NCBI GenBank assembly: GCA_027858915.1
Contig: JAQIBT010000165.1
Span: 27,218-91,217 of the forward strand
DNA length: 64,000 nt
From: Salinisphaera sp.
GTDB taxonomy: Bacteria; Pseudomonadota; Gammaproteobacteria; Nevskiales; Salinisphaeraceae
Direction of reading: 5' to 3'
Below are positions 55,497 to 63,991 of this stretch, piece by piece. Position 1 is the stretch's first letter. Each line of letters begins with the position of its first letter. A model generated the notes under the pieces. It was not told the origin of the DNA and searched no databases. It saw only the letters and a list, made by a program, of their open reading frames with translations. The position numbers and the translations under genes are program-made.

Positions 55497-56279
55497 ATGG
55501 CCAATCCCGAGCTCGATAGCGGCTTTGTAAGAGTCACCGCGACCGATCACGTACTGCGCATCACACTTGACCGCGCCGACAAGCGGAACGCGCTGACGCG
55601 CGCGATGTATGTCGATATGACGCGCGCGCTCCGGCGCGCAGTTGCCGACGATGATGTCCACGTCGTGCTGATCGAAAGCGAAGGCAATATGTTCTGTGCC
55701 GGCAACGATATTGCAGACTTCGCCAACGTAGACCCCAAAAGCGGCGATGCCGGCGCGAGCGGGCCGGCGCTGACTTTCATTCGCGAGCTTGCCGCCTGCG
55801 ACAAGGCGACAGTGGTTTCGGTTCAGGGCCAGGCGACCGGTATCGGCACGACCTTGTTGTTGCACGCCGATCTGGTGATTGCAGCCGACGACGCACGTTT
55901 CTTCACCGCGTTCATTGATCTCGGCCTGGTGCCGGAAGCCGGATCCAGCCTGCTGCTGCCGGCGCTGATCGGCCGCCAGAACGCTGCCCGCCTGCTGCTG
56001 GCCGGCGATACGTTAACCGCCGAGGAAGCGCATGCCATGGGGCTGATCGCCTACTGCGTGCCACGCGCCGAACTGGCGGCGCGCACTACTGCCCTGGCCG
56101 CGCAACTGGCGAGCAAGCCGCAGGGCGCGATCCATGCATCCAAGCAGCTGTTGCGCAGCGCGATGGCGCACGACGATCTGGAAGGCCAGATCGAACGCGA
56201 AGCCGCCGTGTTCGGGGAACGTCTGGTCAGCGACGAAGTACGCCAGATCATTAGCAGTTTTTTCAGCCGCAAGCGCTGA
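55497..56279 (+). CDS. Enoyl-CoA hydratase/isomerase family protein
   Basis: This 260-residue crotonase has LDRADKRNALTRAMY, the oxyanion-hole segment FCAGNDIADF, and GLVPEAGSSLLLP with one catalytic Glu. The other Glu position (VQGQATGIG) lacks an acid, so isomerase activity may be more likely than hydration. ATG 55497 was chosen from the family N-terminus; the frame is open upstream without support. Likely role: fatty-acid or related acyl-CoA metabolism. Confidence 0.85.
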   Translation: MANPELDSGFVRVTATDHVLRITLDRADKRNALTRAMYVDMTRALRRAVADDDVHVVLIESEGNMFCAGNDIADFANVDPKSGDAGASGPALTFIRELAACDKATVVSVQGQATGIGTTLLLHADLVIAADDARFFTAFIDLGLVPEAGSSLLLPALIGRQNAARLLLAGDTLTAEEAHAMGLIAYCVPRAELAARTTALAAQLASKPQGAIHASKQLLRSAMAHDDLEGQIEREAAVFGERLVSDEVRQIISSFFSRKR

Positions 56280-56291
56280 CCGCGACGTGCC

Positions 56292-56669
56292 TCAGCGGCC
56301 GGCGCGGGCCTGGCTGACGTAATCGGTCAACGTACGGGTCACCAGGCGCCGGTGTTCGAATGCCGACTGGGCGCCGAGTGTATTGGCCATGTCGTAATCG
56401 CGCGATGGCACCTTGGAGCGCACGAATCCCATCTGCGCGGTTCGGTATCGGTGATAGCCGCTGTTGCACTTCGCCTGGGCACGCATGGCGACCTCGCGCG
56501 CGGTCAGCCGCTGATCGTTGATATGCGGCTGAACCGCCTGCCGGGCGCACTGCCAGTAATCGTTATACGCCTGGTCCCGAGGTGCCGCCGGATCGCTGGC
56601 ACAGGCACCCAGCAGCGCCGCGATCATGAATGCCGCGATGTGCCGCGGCTTCCAGATAATGTTGCTCAT
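56292..56669 (-). CDS. Hypothetical lipoprotein
   Basis: This 125-residue protein has a signal peptide with lipobox LGAC near residue 23, then an all-helical-looking, charged region with a possible disulfide pair (YWQCARQAV and AKCNSGYH). I do not recognise the family. It lies between the converging crotonase gene (12 bases away) and asd (46 bases upstream), and may be cotranscribed with asd. Confidence 0.7.
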   Translation of the reverse strand: MSNIIWKPRHIAAFMIAALLGACASDPAAPRDQAYNDYWQCARQAVQPHINDQRLTAREVAMRAQAKCNSGYHRYRTAQMGFVRSKVPSRDYDMANTLGAQSAFEHRRLVTRTLTDYVSQARAGR

Positions 56670-56714
56670 GTCCAGACCTGCTGTCGGCGCATGTCGATTA
56701 CCGCGAGCGGATCG

Positions 56715-57830
56715 CTATCGCTTCTCGCGCAAGATATGCAGCATGCGGCGCACCGGCTCGGCCGCCCCCCACAACAGCTGGTCGCCTACCGTATAGGCCG
56801 ACAGATATTCGCCGCCCATGGCCAGTTTGCGCAGACGACCCACCGGAACCGTGAGCTTGCCGGAGACTGCGGCGGGCGTCAGATCGCGAAGCGTGGCCTC
56901 TTTTTCGTTGGGCACCAGCTGTACCCACTCGTTGTGCTCGGCGATCAGCGACTCGATTTCCTCGATCGGCAGATCTTTCTTCAGCTTGATCGTGAATGCC
57001 TGGCTATGACAACGCATAGAGCCGATACGCACGCACAGCCCGTCGATCGGGATGGGCTGGTCGCCCTTGGCGAGGATCTTGTTGGTTTCGGCAATCGCCT
57101 TCCATTCTTCCTTGCTCTGGCCCGATTCCATGATGGTATCAATCCAGGGCAGCGCGCTGCCGGCCAGCGGATGGCCAAAATGCTCGGTCGCAAAATCGTT
57201 CGATCGCATCGCAGCGGTCACATCGCGATCGATATCCAGAATAGCCGAGGACGGGGTTGCCAACTGGTCGGCGACCGAGTCGTGCAGCTGGCCCATCTGT
57301 ACCAGCAACTCGCGCATATGGGTCGCACCCGAGCCAGAGGCCGCCTGATAGGTCATGGACGACATCCACTCAATCAGATCGGCTTCGAACAACCCGCCCA
57401 AGGCCATCAACATCAGGCTAACCGTGCAGTTGCCGCCACAGAAAGTCTTGGTCCCGTTGGCCAGCGCTGCGTCGATAACGTGGCGATTGACCGGATCGAG
57501 CACGATCGCCGCATCATCGGCCATGCGCAGCTTGCTGGCTGCATCGATCCAGTAGCCGTTCCAGCCAGAGTCACGCAGCGGACCATAGACTTCGCCGGTG
57601 TAATCGCCGCCCTGACAGGTGACGATCACGTCCATGGCCGCGAGCGCGTCGAGTTTCTTGGCGTCCTGCAACGTCGGCACCTGCATACCGATATCGGGGC
57701 CGTCCTGACCGGCCTGCGAGGTCGAGAAGAAAACAGGTTCCAGCCCCTGGTAATCATTCTCGGCCAGCATCCGCTGCATGAGCACCGAACCAACCATGCC
57801 TCGCCATCCGACAAACCCTACTTTCAACAT
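56715..57830 (-). CDS. asd: Aspartate-semialdehyde dehydrogenase
   Basis: This 371-residue enzyme makes aspartate semialdehyde for lysine, threonine, methionine and cell-wall diaminopimelate. [18 protein letters not shown] binds [19 protein letters not shown] holds the catalytic Cys, and [15 protein letters not shown] and [12 protein letters not shown] follow. The length matches the E. coli type. ATG 57830 was chosen over an upstream start 33 bases away, since the family begins [14 protein letters not shown]. Confidence 0.95.
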   Translation of the reverse strand: MLKVGFVGWRGMVGSVLMQRMLAENDYQGLEPVFFSTSQAGQDGPDIGMQVPTLQDAKKLDALAAMDVIVTCQGGDYTGEVYGPLRDSGWNGYWIDAASKLRMADDAAIVLDPVNRHVIDAALANGTKTFCGGNCTVSLMLMALGGLFEADLIEWMSSMTYQAASGSGATHMRELLVQMGQLHDSVADQLATPSSAILDIDRDVTAAMRSNDFATEHFGHPLAGSALPWIDTIMESGQSKEEWKAIAETNKILAKGDQPIPIDGLCVRIGSMRCHSQAFTIKLKKDLPIEEIESLIAEHNEWVQLVPNEKEATLRDLTPAAVSGKLTVPVGRLRKLAMGGEYLSAYTVGDQLLWGAAEPVRRMLHILREKR

Positions 57831-57997
57831 GCTGCGTGACCCCTTGATCGCGAATTGACGCACTTTCGTACTTACCTATCGTAACGCGAATACCGCCTGA
57901 TCGCCTGTGACACCGCACTTTGCGCTGTGATCTGGCGCGCCTACGCAGGCACTGCCGGCTTATGTATGGCTCAATCATTGACGCCGGGACAGCATCG

Positions 57998-58915
57998 TCA
58001 GCTCAGGGTTTCGCGGGCAATCGCGATGATGCGCTCACGCAGCCAGCGATGGGCAACGTCGTGGTGATCGAGCGCGCCCCAGGCGATCCCGATCTGAAAA
58101 TCCGGCAGTTCGATTGGCGGCGCCATGACCTCCAGGCCAAGATGTCGGGCCTGATAGCGCGCGATCCGGGCCGGCAGCGCGGCAATCATATCGCTGTTGG
58201 CGACCAGTTCGCGCGGCAGCTGATAGTGCCGAGTCAGTACGCTGATATGTCGCGTCAATCCACGGTCGGCCAGCGCCTCGTCCAGCCGGCTCAGGCCAAC
58301 GCCGGTCTGGGTGATCAGAATATGCCGCTGGGCCAGAAAACTATCGAGTGAGAGTTCGCCGTTGCCTGCGGCCAGTGCGGGATGGTCCTTGCGGATCAGA
58401 CAGGCCAGCCGATCGGTCCAGAGCCGCTGCTGGTGGAAATTCGCCGGCAGATGGCCGAACTGATTGACCAGAAAATCGGCTTCGCCCCGTTCGATCTGAT
58501 CGATCGCGTCGGCCGAAGCCGAGAGGATGTTCAGCGCGATATTGGGGGCCTCGCGCTCCAGCACGCCCACCACCCGCGGCATCAGCACCGATGCCGCGTA
58601 GTCGGTAATCAGCACGGTGAACAAGCGTTCTGCGGTCGCGGGCTCAAACGCACGATTGGGCGCAATAGCGGCTTCCATCTGTGCCAATGCCACGCGCACC
58701 GGCCGATGCAGCTGTTCGGCGCGTGCGGTCGGCTGCATGCCGCCGGCGGTGCGCACCAGCACGGGATCTCCCAGCAGCTTGCGCAGCCGTTTGAGCGCGT
58801 TGCTCATGGCCGGCTGCGTCATGTTCATCGCTCTGGCTGCCTTGGTGACATTGCGTTCGCGCAGCAGCGCATCAAGCAGGACGAGCAGGTTAAGATCGAT
58901 ATCTCTAATATTCAC
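57998..58915 (-). CDS. LysR-type transcriptional regulator
   Basis: This 305-residue regulator has the N-terminal winged helix DLNLLVLLDALLRERNVTKAARAMNMTQPAMSNALKRLR, given here in two parts: DLNLLVLLDALLRERNV and TQPAMSNALKRLRK. The C-terminal effector domain includes FTVLITDYAASVLMPRV and resembles the NodD-like branch. GTG 58915 is the likely start because IRDIDLNLL follows directly; it lies inside a palindrome that could be the regulator's own operator. It precedes asd in the same direction by 167 bases. Confidence 0.87.
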   Translation of the reverse strand: MNIRDIDLNLLVLLDALLRERNVTKAARAMNMTQPAMSNALKRLRKLLGDPVLVRTAGGMQPTARAEQLHRPVRVALAQMEAAIAPNRAFEPATAERLFTVLITDYAASVLMPRVVGVLEREAPNIALNILSASADAIDQIERGEADFLVNQFGHLPANFHQQRLWTDRLACLIRKDHPALAAGNGELSLDSFLAQRHILITQTGVGLSRLDEALADRGLTRHISVLTRHYQLPRELVANSDMIAALPARIARYQARHLGLEVMAPPIELPDFQIGIAWGALDHHDVAHRWLRERIIAIARETLS

Positions 58916-58927
58916 GTGGTGAATATT
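58907..58927. promoter_or_regulatory. Palindromic operator candidate over the LysR start codon
   Basis: AATATTCAC (58907-58915) and GTGAATATT (58919-58927) are a perfect 9-bp inverted repeat with a three-base centre. It contains a T-N11-A core (58911-58923), the LysR box pattern. Its left arm ends with the GTG start codon of the regulator, which suggests autoregulation. Confidence 0.6.
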
Positions 58928-59113
58928 ACATGGGCGACGATGCACCGGTCTGACGTCAGCGAATTCCGCCGCGTCCAGAGAATGCGGCCTATCCCGTTTC
59001 GTTTTGCGATCAACACGACTTCAGATGGTTTCTACCGGCCCGGCGCACGCGGAACGGGCCTAAGCTTTCGCCAACTTGGAATTTCCGCTTGTGTATCGTC
59101 GTAGGTCATCCAC

Positions 59114-60502
59114 ATGAGCACGCCGTCAACGATGTACGATCGCAGCGGTGAGCCATCGCTGATGCAACCGGTTGCGGGCCGAGCCTGGCAGCTGTTGATT
59201 GGCACTGGACTGGCGCTCGCGACACTGCTGCTGACGGGCTGTAGTGCCCCACTATCCGGGCCCGTTCCACTGCTACCGGCAGGCGCTGGCCACTGGCCGG
59301 GCCGGGCCGTCGCTTACCCAACGCCCGGCCCGCCGCTGGCCAGGACGGTCGACGATCCGTTCTATACGCAACCGTCCGCGGCGCGCCTGCGCTCGATACG
59401 ACCCGGAACGCTTATCCGCTTCCGCCCGCTGGTCGCGCGCGCTTATCGCATCAGCCATGTCAGGGCGCGCGGCTGGCAGCTGATGTATCGCAGCAATGAT
59501 AGTCACGGCCAGCCGGTGGCGATCATCACCACGATTCTCGTCCCGCCCGATCCCTTGCCGCGTCTGCTGTCGTATCAGGTCGCCTATGACGCGCTCAACG
59601 CGCAGTGCGCACCGTCCCAGGAAACCCTGCGCGGAACCATGATCGAACAGCTGTTCGTATCGCGCGCGTTGCGCCGACACTGGGTCGTCACGCTGCCTGA
59701 TTACGAAGGGCCGAATGAGGCATTTGGTGCCGGACGTATCGCCGGCCAGAGCGTGCTGGACGGTATCCGTGCTACCCGTACTTTTCTGCCCCGGCGTCTC
59801 TTGCCGCCAGATACCCCGGTTGCGCTCTGGGGTTATTCCGGCGGCGCCTTCGCCAGCCTGTGGGCGGGCGAGTTGGCTGCCACTTATGCGCCCGACATCC
59901 AGCTGGCCGGCATCGCCAGCGGCGGCGCGCCTGCCAATCTGTTGGCCACGGCGCGACATATCGATGGCGGCATGTTCGCAGGGATCTATTTCGAGGCCGT
60001 GGTCGGTTTGTCGCGCGCGTATCCGAGCATTGACACTGAAGCGTTGCTCAACAAGAACGGCCGGGCGATATTCGAAAAACTGTCGACGGCCTGCCTGGGA
60101 CAGGAGCTGGCCGGAGTGCGCGACCCGCTGTTGTCTGGGCTGACGTTCGCGCAGATGCGCCACTACGTGACTGTCGATGAACTGCTCGACGTGCCGGCGA
60201 TCAGGGCAGTGGCTCGATCCAATCGGCTAGGCCAACGGGCTATCCATACGCCGACCTATTACTACCAGGCCTGGTTCGATCAGTTGACGCCGCGCGCCGA
60301 AGCGCTCGCGCTTGCCCGCACCTATTGCCGCAGCGGTACAACGCTGCTGTTCGACTGGGCACTGGGAGACCACGTCACCGCGGCGTTCACACACGCTGAC
60401 GATGCCCTGGCCTGGCTGAGCAAGCGTTTCAACGGCGCCAAAGCGCCCAGCGACTGCGCCGGCTTGTTGGCAGACGCGCCACTCCATCGTCAGAGGCGCT
60501 AG
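59114..60502 (+). CDS. Secretory lipase family alpha/beta hydrolase, lipoprotein
   Basis: This 462-residue protein belongs to the LIP-type (PF03583-like) lipases, better known in fungi and actinobacteria. The nucleophile elbow is LWGYSGGAFASLWAGE, the acid is in YYQAWFDQLTP and the His in LGDHVTAAF. An N-terminal segment ends with the lipobox LLTGC. If translation starts at the ATG 59162 instead of 59114, the signal peptide has a standard length of 27 residues up to that Cys. Its 3' end overlaps the converging phosphatase gene by 74 bases. Confidence 0.82.
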   Translation: MSTPSTMYDRSGEPSLMQPVAGRAWQLLIGTGLALATLLLTGCSAPLSGPVPLLPAGAGHWPGRAVAYPTPGPPLARTVDDPFYTQPSAARLRSIRPGTLIRFRPLVARAYRISHVRARGWQLMYRSNDSHGQPVAIITTILVPPDPLPRLLSYQVAYDALNAQCAPSQETLRGTMIEQLFVSRALRRHWVVTLPDYEGPNEAFGAGRIAGQSVLDGIRATRTFLPRRLLPPDTPVALWGYSGGAFASLWAGELAATYAPDIQLAGIASGGAPANLLATARHIDGGMFAGIYFEAVVGLSRAYPSIDTEALLNKNGRAIFEKLSTACLGQELAGVRDPLLSGLTFAQMRHYVTVDELLDVPAIRAVARSNRLGQRAIHTPTYYYQAWFDQLTPRAEALALARTYCRSGTTLLFDWALGDHVTAAFTHADDALAWLSKRFNGAKAPSDCAGLLADAPLHRQRR

Positions 60503-61277
60503 CCAGAACCCGCCAGCCACTGTACGGCTTGTCGCGTCGCACCGACAACGACCAGACATGGCCGTCCACGGCCAGCTCAGCGACCGTGAGATGCCCGCGC
60601 GGCATGAACACGCCGGTATCGATCCAACGCGTGTTGTCGCAGGCCAGGGGCACCGCCATTGGTGTATGGCCAAAAAATACGACGGACGGCCCGGCCACCT
60701 CGATTCGATCGACCTGGCGATCGCCTTTCAGCCGATCCTGCACCGAATGGGCGCGCTCACGGCTCCAGAGCGCTGCATGATGAATATTCTCGTCGTACGT
60801 TTCGTCCAGCGCCTCCTGCATGGAGCGCCAGTCGTCGCCGTAGACATTCGCATGAACAATCGCCGCATACCCACCCTCAAGCAGATCGACCTCGATGGCC
60901 AGCGGTAATGACAACACGGCATCGAGCAGCCAGGACTGGTCGCCCGCCCCTACGCGCTCAAACCAGTCGCCGCCGTTGATCCGCCACAGCTCCTGAGCAT
61001 CGTGCGCACGGGTGTAGGGCAGCGATGCGTCGCACATCATCTGTTCGTGATTGCCACGGATGGCATGAAACCACGGTTTATCGATGAATTCTGCGGCACG
61101 ATGGCTATCGCGGCCACGGTCGATCAGGTCGCCAACCGAAAACAGGCGATCCGCACGCGTATCGAAACCGAGATGCTCGAGCAATCGCTCCAGCACGTAG
61201 AAGTGACCGTGGATGTCGCCTACGACGAAATCGCGGCCGATCTGATTGGGGCCCCATGTATGTACTGCGCTATTCAC
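60429..61277 (-). CDS. PPP-family serine/threonine protein phosphatase (PrpA/lambda type)
   Basis: This 282-residue metallophosphoesterase has the three PPP signatures: VVGDIHGHFYVL, FSVGDLIDRGRDS and IRGNHEQMM. FFGHTPMAVPLACDN and WIDTGVFMPRG complete the active site. It removes phosphate from proteins at Ser/Thr or Tyr, or acts as a nucleotide phosphatase as some relatives do. The frame starts at GTG 61277, inside a short palindrome. The C-terminal 24 residues are encoded in DNA shared with the opposite-strand lipase gene. Confidence 0.87.
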   Translation of the reverse strand: MNSAVHTWGPNQIGRDFVVGDIHGHFYVLERLLEHLGFDTRADRLFSVGDLIDRGRDSHRAAEFIDKPWFHAIRGNHEQMMCDASLPYTRAHDAQELWRINGGDWFERVGAGDQSWLLDAVLSLPLAIEVDLLEGGYAAIVHANVYGDDWRSMQEALDETYDENIHHAALWSRERAHSVQDRLKGDRQVDRIEVAGPSVVFFGHTPMAVPLACDNTRWIDTGVFMPRGHLTVAELAVDGHVWSLSVRRDKPYSGWRVLASASDDGVARLPTSRRSRWALWRR

Positions 61278-61289
61278 CCTACTAGGGTG
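61275..61289. promoter_or_regulatory. Short palindrome at the phosphatase start codon
   Basis: CACCCTA (61275-61281) and TAGGGTG (61283-61289) pair perfectly around one central base, overlapping the GTG start of the phosphatase gene. It could be an operator or an mRNA hairpin hiding the start. Confidence 0.4.
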
Positions 61290-61613
61290 ACATGGGCAAG
61301 CCGTACCGCTGCTTACTATTCGGACAACGGCCAGTTATCGAATGACTATTGCCGATCGGATAATCCGCAGGCCGTCCAGCGCGCAACGCTCAAATATCAT
61401 GTGGCGGCGACACGATGGCATTGTCACCATATAACCGTTGAGCGGCGGTCTCGCCACCGCGCAATCACTCAATAATCTCGCGTCGCTGTGGCGATATCTG
61501 CTGGCGGCTATTTTTCCGCAACACGGCGTTGCAGCGCGGCGCAGCGCGCTCCCTGCGCCTTGTCTTGCAGAACCTGGTATACCCAAGGCCGCCGCCACGG
61601 CGGCGTATGAAAC
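61290..61613. other. Intergenic region between phosphatase and OmpW genes, no gene seen
   Basis: This 324-base stretch holds no convincing gene; an 87-codon minus-strand frame at 61335-61598 lacks a recognisable product. A GC-rich inverted repeat with GCCGCC/GGCGGC arms near 61590-61606 sits just beyond the ompW stop and may terminate it, but there is no T-run. Confidence 0.45.
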
Positions 61614-62549
61614 CTAGTCAAAACGTACCCCCATCGAAAGCTGGTAGATCACGGCCCTGAACTTGTTCGTCGAGCTGATCGTGCCGACGTTGACCGGGCC
61701 AAACGTATTGGAAAGATTGGGGGCATTGACGCGGATATTGTTCAGCTTCGATTTCACGGTCGCACAGCCGATGTACTGCGCTTCTGCGCCGACAAAGAAC
61801 GTGTCGGTGATATTCACGTCGACGCCTATCTTGCCCGTGCAGGCCCAGGGCTTGCTGAGGTACAAAGTCGGCTGGTTCACCGAATTCAGTACCGTGTTCG
61901 ACACATTGGTATCGTAGGTGTAGAGGTACATCGCGCCCAACCCGATGTACGGTTGAATACGCGTATCCACGAATGGTCGGTAGACGAACGAAATGTTCGG
62001 CGGCAACGTCTTCACTGTGCCGATATTACGACCCGTCGTGGGGACGCCGGTCGGAATACTGTTATTAGAGCCGTTGCCGTTGAGCGCATTCGGCGAAATC
62101 GACTGATTGGCCGCAATACCCGAGACCTGGAAATCGAGTTTGATCGGCGCTGACAGCGTGACCTCGGTCGCCAGATGATGGTTGGTGCCCGGCATGTAAA
62201 GCCCCAACGTGCCCGAAGGAAACATTTTGTTACCCAGCGAAGAGCCTGAGCCGTCGATGGAACTGCTGCCTGCACCGAATGCCTGGGCAGCCAGCCCTTT
62301 CGCGTTTTCTACCTTGAGTTCCGAACTGCTGCCGTAGTAATCGAAATAACCCGCACCGAAGCGAAAATATAGATTATGCGACACATAGTTGATCGCATCG
62401 CCGAAGACCGAGTGGCTACCCCTATCTTTCAGGTTCCCGACCTGATCTTCAGCGAGCGCTGGCGACACGACGGCGAGCGTCATCGCACCGACCACGCAGG
62501 CGGCAGCAGCTTGTGGCCACCGATGGCCGGACTTTTTTTCATAAATCAT
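61614..62549 (-). CDS. OmpW family outer membrane protein
   Basis: This 311-residue protein has a signal peptide ending in SPALAED and an eight-stranded OmpW-type barrel, seen in LPPNISFVYRPF, QPYIGLGAMYLYTYD and KIGVDVNITDTFFVGAEAQ. The end is IYQLSMGVRFD with the terminal aromatic that outer-membrane proteins need for assembly. It is longer than typical OmpW because of Ser/Gly/Asn-rich loops (about 70-170). Relatives form narrow hydrophobic channels and respond to salt stress. AGGGAG precedes ATG 62549, and a 14-base palindrome lies further upstream. Confidence 0.87.
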   Translation of the reverse strand: MIYEKKSGHRWPQAAAACVVGAMTLAVVSPALAEDQVGNLKDRGSHSVFGDAINYVSHNLYFRFGAGYFDYYGSSSELKVENAKGLAAQAFGAGSSSIDGSGSSLGNKMFPSGTLGLYMPGTNHHLATEVTLSAPIKLDFQVSGIAANQSISPNALNGNGSNNSIPTGVPTTGRNIGTVKTLPPNISFVYRPFVDTRIQPYIGLGAMYLYTYDTNVSNTVLNSVNQPTLYLSKPWACTGKIGVDVNITDTFFVGAEAQYIGCATVKSKLNNIRVNAPNLSNTFGPVNVGTISSTNKFRAVIYQLSMGVRFD

Positions 62550-62576
62550 TATTTTATATCTCCCTTTGGGCAGTTC

Positions 62577-62590
62577 GCAAAGCGCTTTGC
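62577..62590. promoter_or_regulatory. Perfect palindrome upstream of ompW
   Basis: GCAAAGCGCTTTGC (62577-62590) is a perfect 14-base palindrome 28 bases upstream of the OmpW start. Its position suits an operator overlapping the promoter or early leader. Confidence 0.45.
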
Positions 62591-62958
62591 ATGTCGTTTT
62601 TCGAGCCGTCAGCTTGCGCGTTCCGCCCTGGTCGTCGTTGGCGATTCGATTCTCCAGGCGGTTTCTTGCACGCGGCTTTTCCCAAGCGCTGCATCAGTCC
62701 CAGACCCTGCGCTGTTGCTAGCGATATCGGCCGGGATCGGGATCAATTCAGACCTACAGGATGATTCAGCGTGGGTCAGAATAGCGTCTTGCCTCCGCGC
62801 CGAAACACAGAGAGAAACCACTCTTACCACAACCGCGTCATGGATAGCGCAATGGGCACACAAAAATCGACCCCTCGAGCGAGGCCCGAAGGGTCGTTAT
62901 GGTCCAATCGCCGGACGATCGCTGCGCCGCCACTATCGCTGCGCAGCAGATTCTTCGA
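62591..62958. other. Intergenic region upstream of ompW
   Basis: No convincing gene is seen in these 368 bases; open frames on both strands resemble nothing known. The region should hold the ompW promoter and, at its right end, the terminator of the dehydrogenase gene at 62862-62896. Confidence 0.45.
62862..62896 (-). terminator. Probable rho-independent terminator of the dehydrogenase gene
   Basis: CGACCC (62868-62873) and GGGTCG (62891-62896) form a stem, with a further small CCTCG/CGAGG hairpin possible in the loop. On the minus strand it is followed by ATTTTTG. It lies 63 bases beyond the dehydrogenase stop. Confidence 0.55.
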
Positions 62959-63693
62959 TCACGGCGAAACCTGCCTGGTGGGCATTACCAGCAGTTCCTG
63001 CGGGTTGACGTGGCCAGGCTGCGCGAAGGCATAGACCAAGGCGTTGGCAATATCCTCGGAATGCAGCGCATCAACCTTGTCACGACGCTCCTGCATCGCA
63101 TCCTCGGTGACATTGAAGCCCCAGTTGGTATACACGGCCCCGGGTTCGATCAGCGATACGCGAATGCCATCACCACCCAGTTCCTTGCGCAGCGTGTCGT
63201 GGAAACCGACTACCGCAAACTTGGTCGCACAGTACACCGACCAGCCCGGTACGCCATACCGCCCGCCCACGCTCGACACGGTCGAGATCATTGGCGCCGA
63301 GCGGCCTTTCATCAGTGGAATCGCGGCATGGGTGCAGTGGAGAACGCCGTAAAGATTGGCATCGATCTGCTTTCGCCATTCTTCGGGCTTGGAATCGGCG
63401 AACGGATCGTTGTAGCCCACGCCCGCATTGTTGAACAACAGATCGACATGGCCGAAATCGGCTTTAATACGAGTAAACAATTGCTTGATCGCCGCCGCAT
63501 CACCGACGTCGGCAGGCATGGCGACGGCCTTGTCGCCAAGTTCAGTCGCCAGGGCATCGATCTTGTCGGCGCTGCGCGCTACCAGAATCACGGTGGCGCC
63601 TTCGGCGACCAAGGCTCGAGCCGTGGCTTCGCCAATGCCGCTGGAAGCCCCCGTAAGTACACATATACTGTCGGTAAGCTCGCGAATTTGCAT
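62959..63693 (-). CDS. Short-chain dehydrogenase/reductase
   Basis: This 244-residue SDR has the cofactor motif LTGASSGIGEA, the stabilising NNAG, and the catalytic set Ser (VSSVGGRYG), Tyr and Lys (YCATKFAV). Arg in LVARSADK after the second strand suggests NADP preference. The substrate is unknown. ATG 63693 has CGGAG seven bases upstream; the longer open frame to 63810 has no support. Confidence 0.9.
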   Translation of the reverse strand: MQIRELTDSICVLTGASSGIGEATARALVAEGATVILVARSADKIDALATELGDKAVAMPADVGDAAAIKQLFTRIKADFGHVDLLFNNAGVGYNDPFADSKPEEWRKQIDANLYGVLHCTHAAIPLMKGRSAPMISTVSSVGGRYGVPGWSVYCATKFAVVGFHDTLRKELGGDGIRVSLIEPGAVYTNWGFNVTEDAMQERRDKVDALHSEDIANALVYAFAQPGHVNPQELLVMPTRQVSP

Positions 63694-63896
63694 GGAGATG
63701 CTCCGATCGGGCCAGCGCTGCCGGCCAAAATTATGTTGTATACAGATATTTAAGGCGCGGTCGATATTTTCAAGTGGCGCCGACGCTCTGCGGTATCGGG
63801 GCGATGTCACGGCCCGATGACTGGTTCGTCGGCTAGCATGCCGTCTTGAAACGACAACAGCCCTAGTGTCCTGTCACGCGCATTTTGCCGTGTTCA
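63694..63896. other. Intergenic region at the right end, no gene seen
   Basis: About 200 bases upstream of the dehydrogenase gene hold no convincing gene. The dehydrogenase promoter should lie here but no clear boxes were found. Confidence 0.4.
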
Positions 63897-63991
63897 GAAC
63901 GTCTGTGCGCGTCAAGCACAAGGCACGCGAGCGCGTCATAGCTTGCTATGGCAAGCGAGTGTAACGCCGTGATTGGCGCGCACAGGCGTTC
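63897..63991. repeat. Large imperfect palindrome (about 95 bases)
   Basis: The outer 19-base arms at 63897-63915 and 63973-63991 are inverted copies matching at 17 of 19 positions. The centre is CATAGC-TT-GCTATG (63937-63950), so the whole stretch can fold into one long hairpin. This looks like a REP- or MITE-type repeat, but only one copy is visible in the window. Confidence 0.55.

Noticed and set aside
56352..57839. A 495-codon plus-strand frame over asd and the lipoprotein gene
   Set aside because: Both minus-strand genes have clear families and motifs; the long frame is a composition effect.
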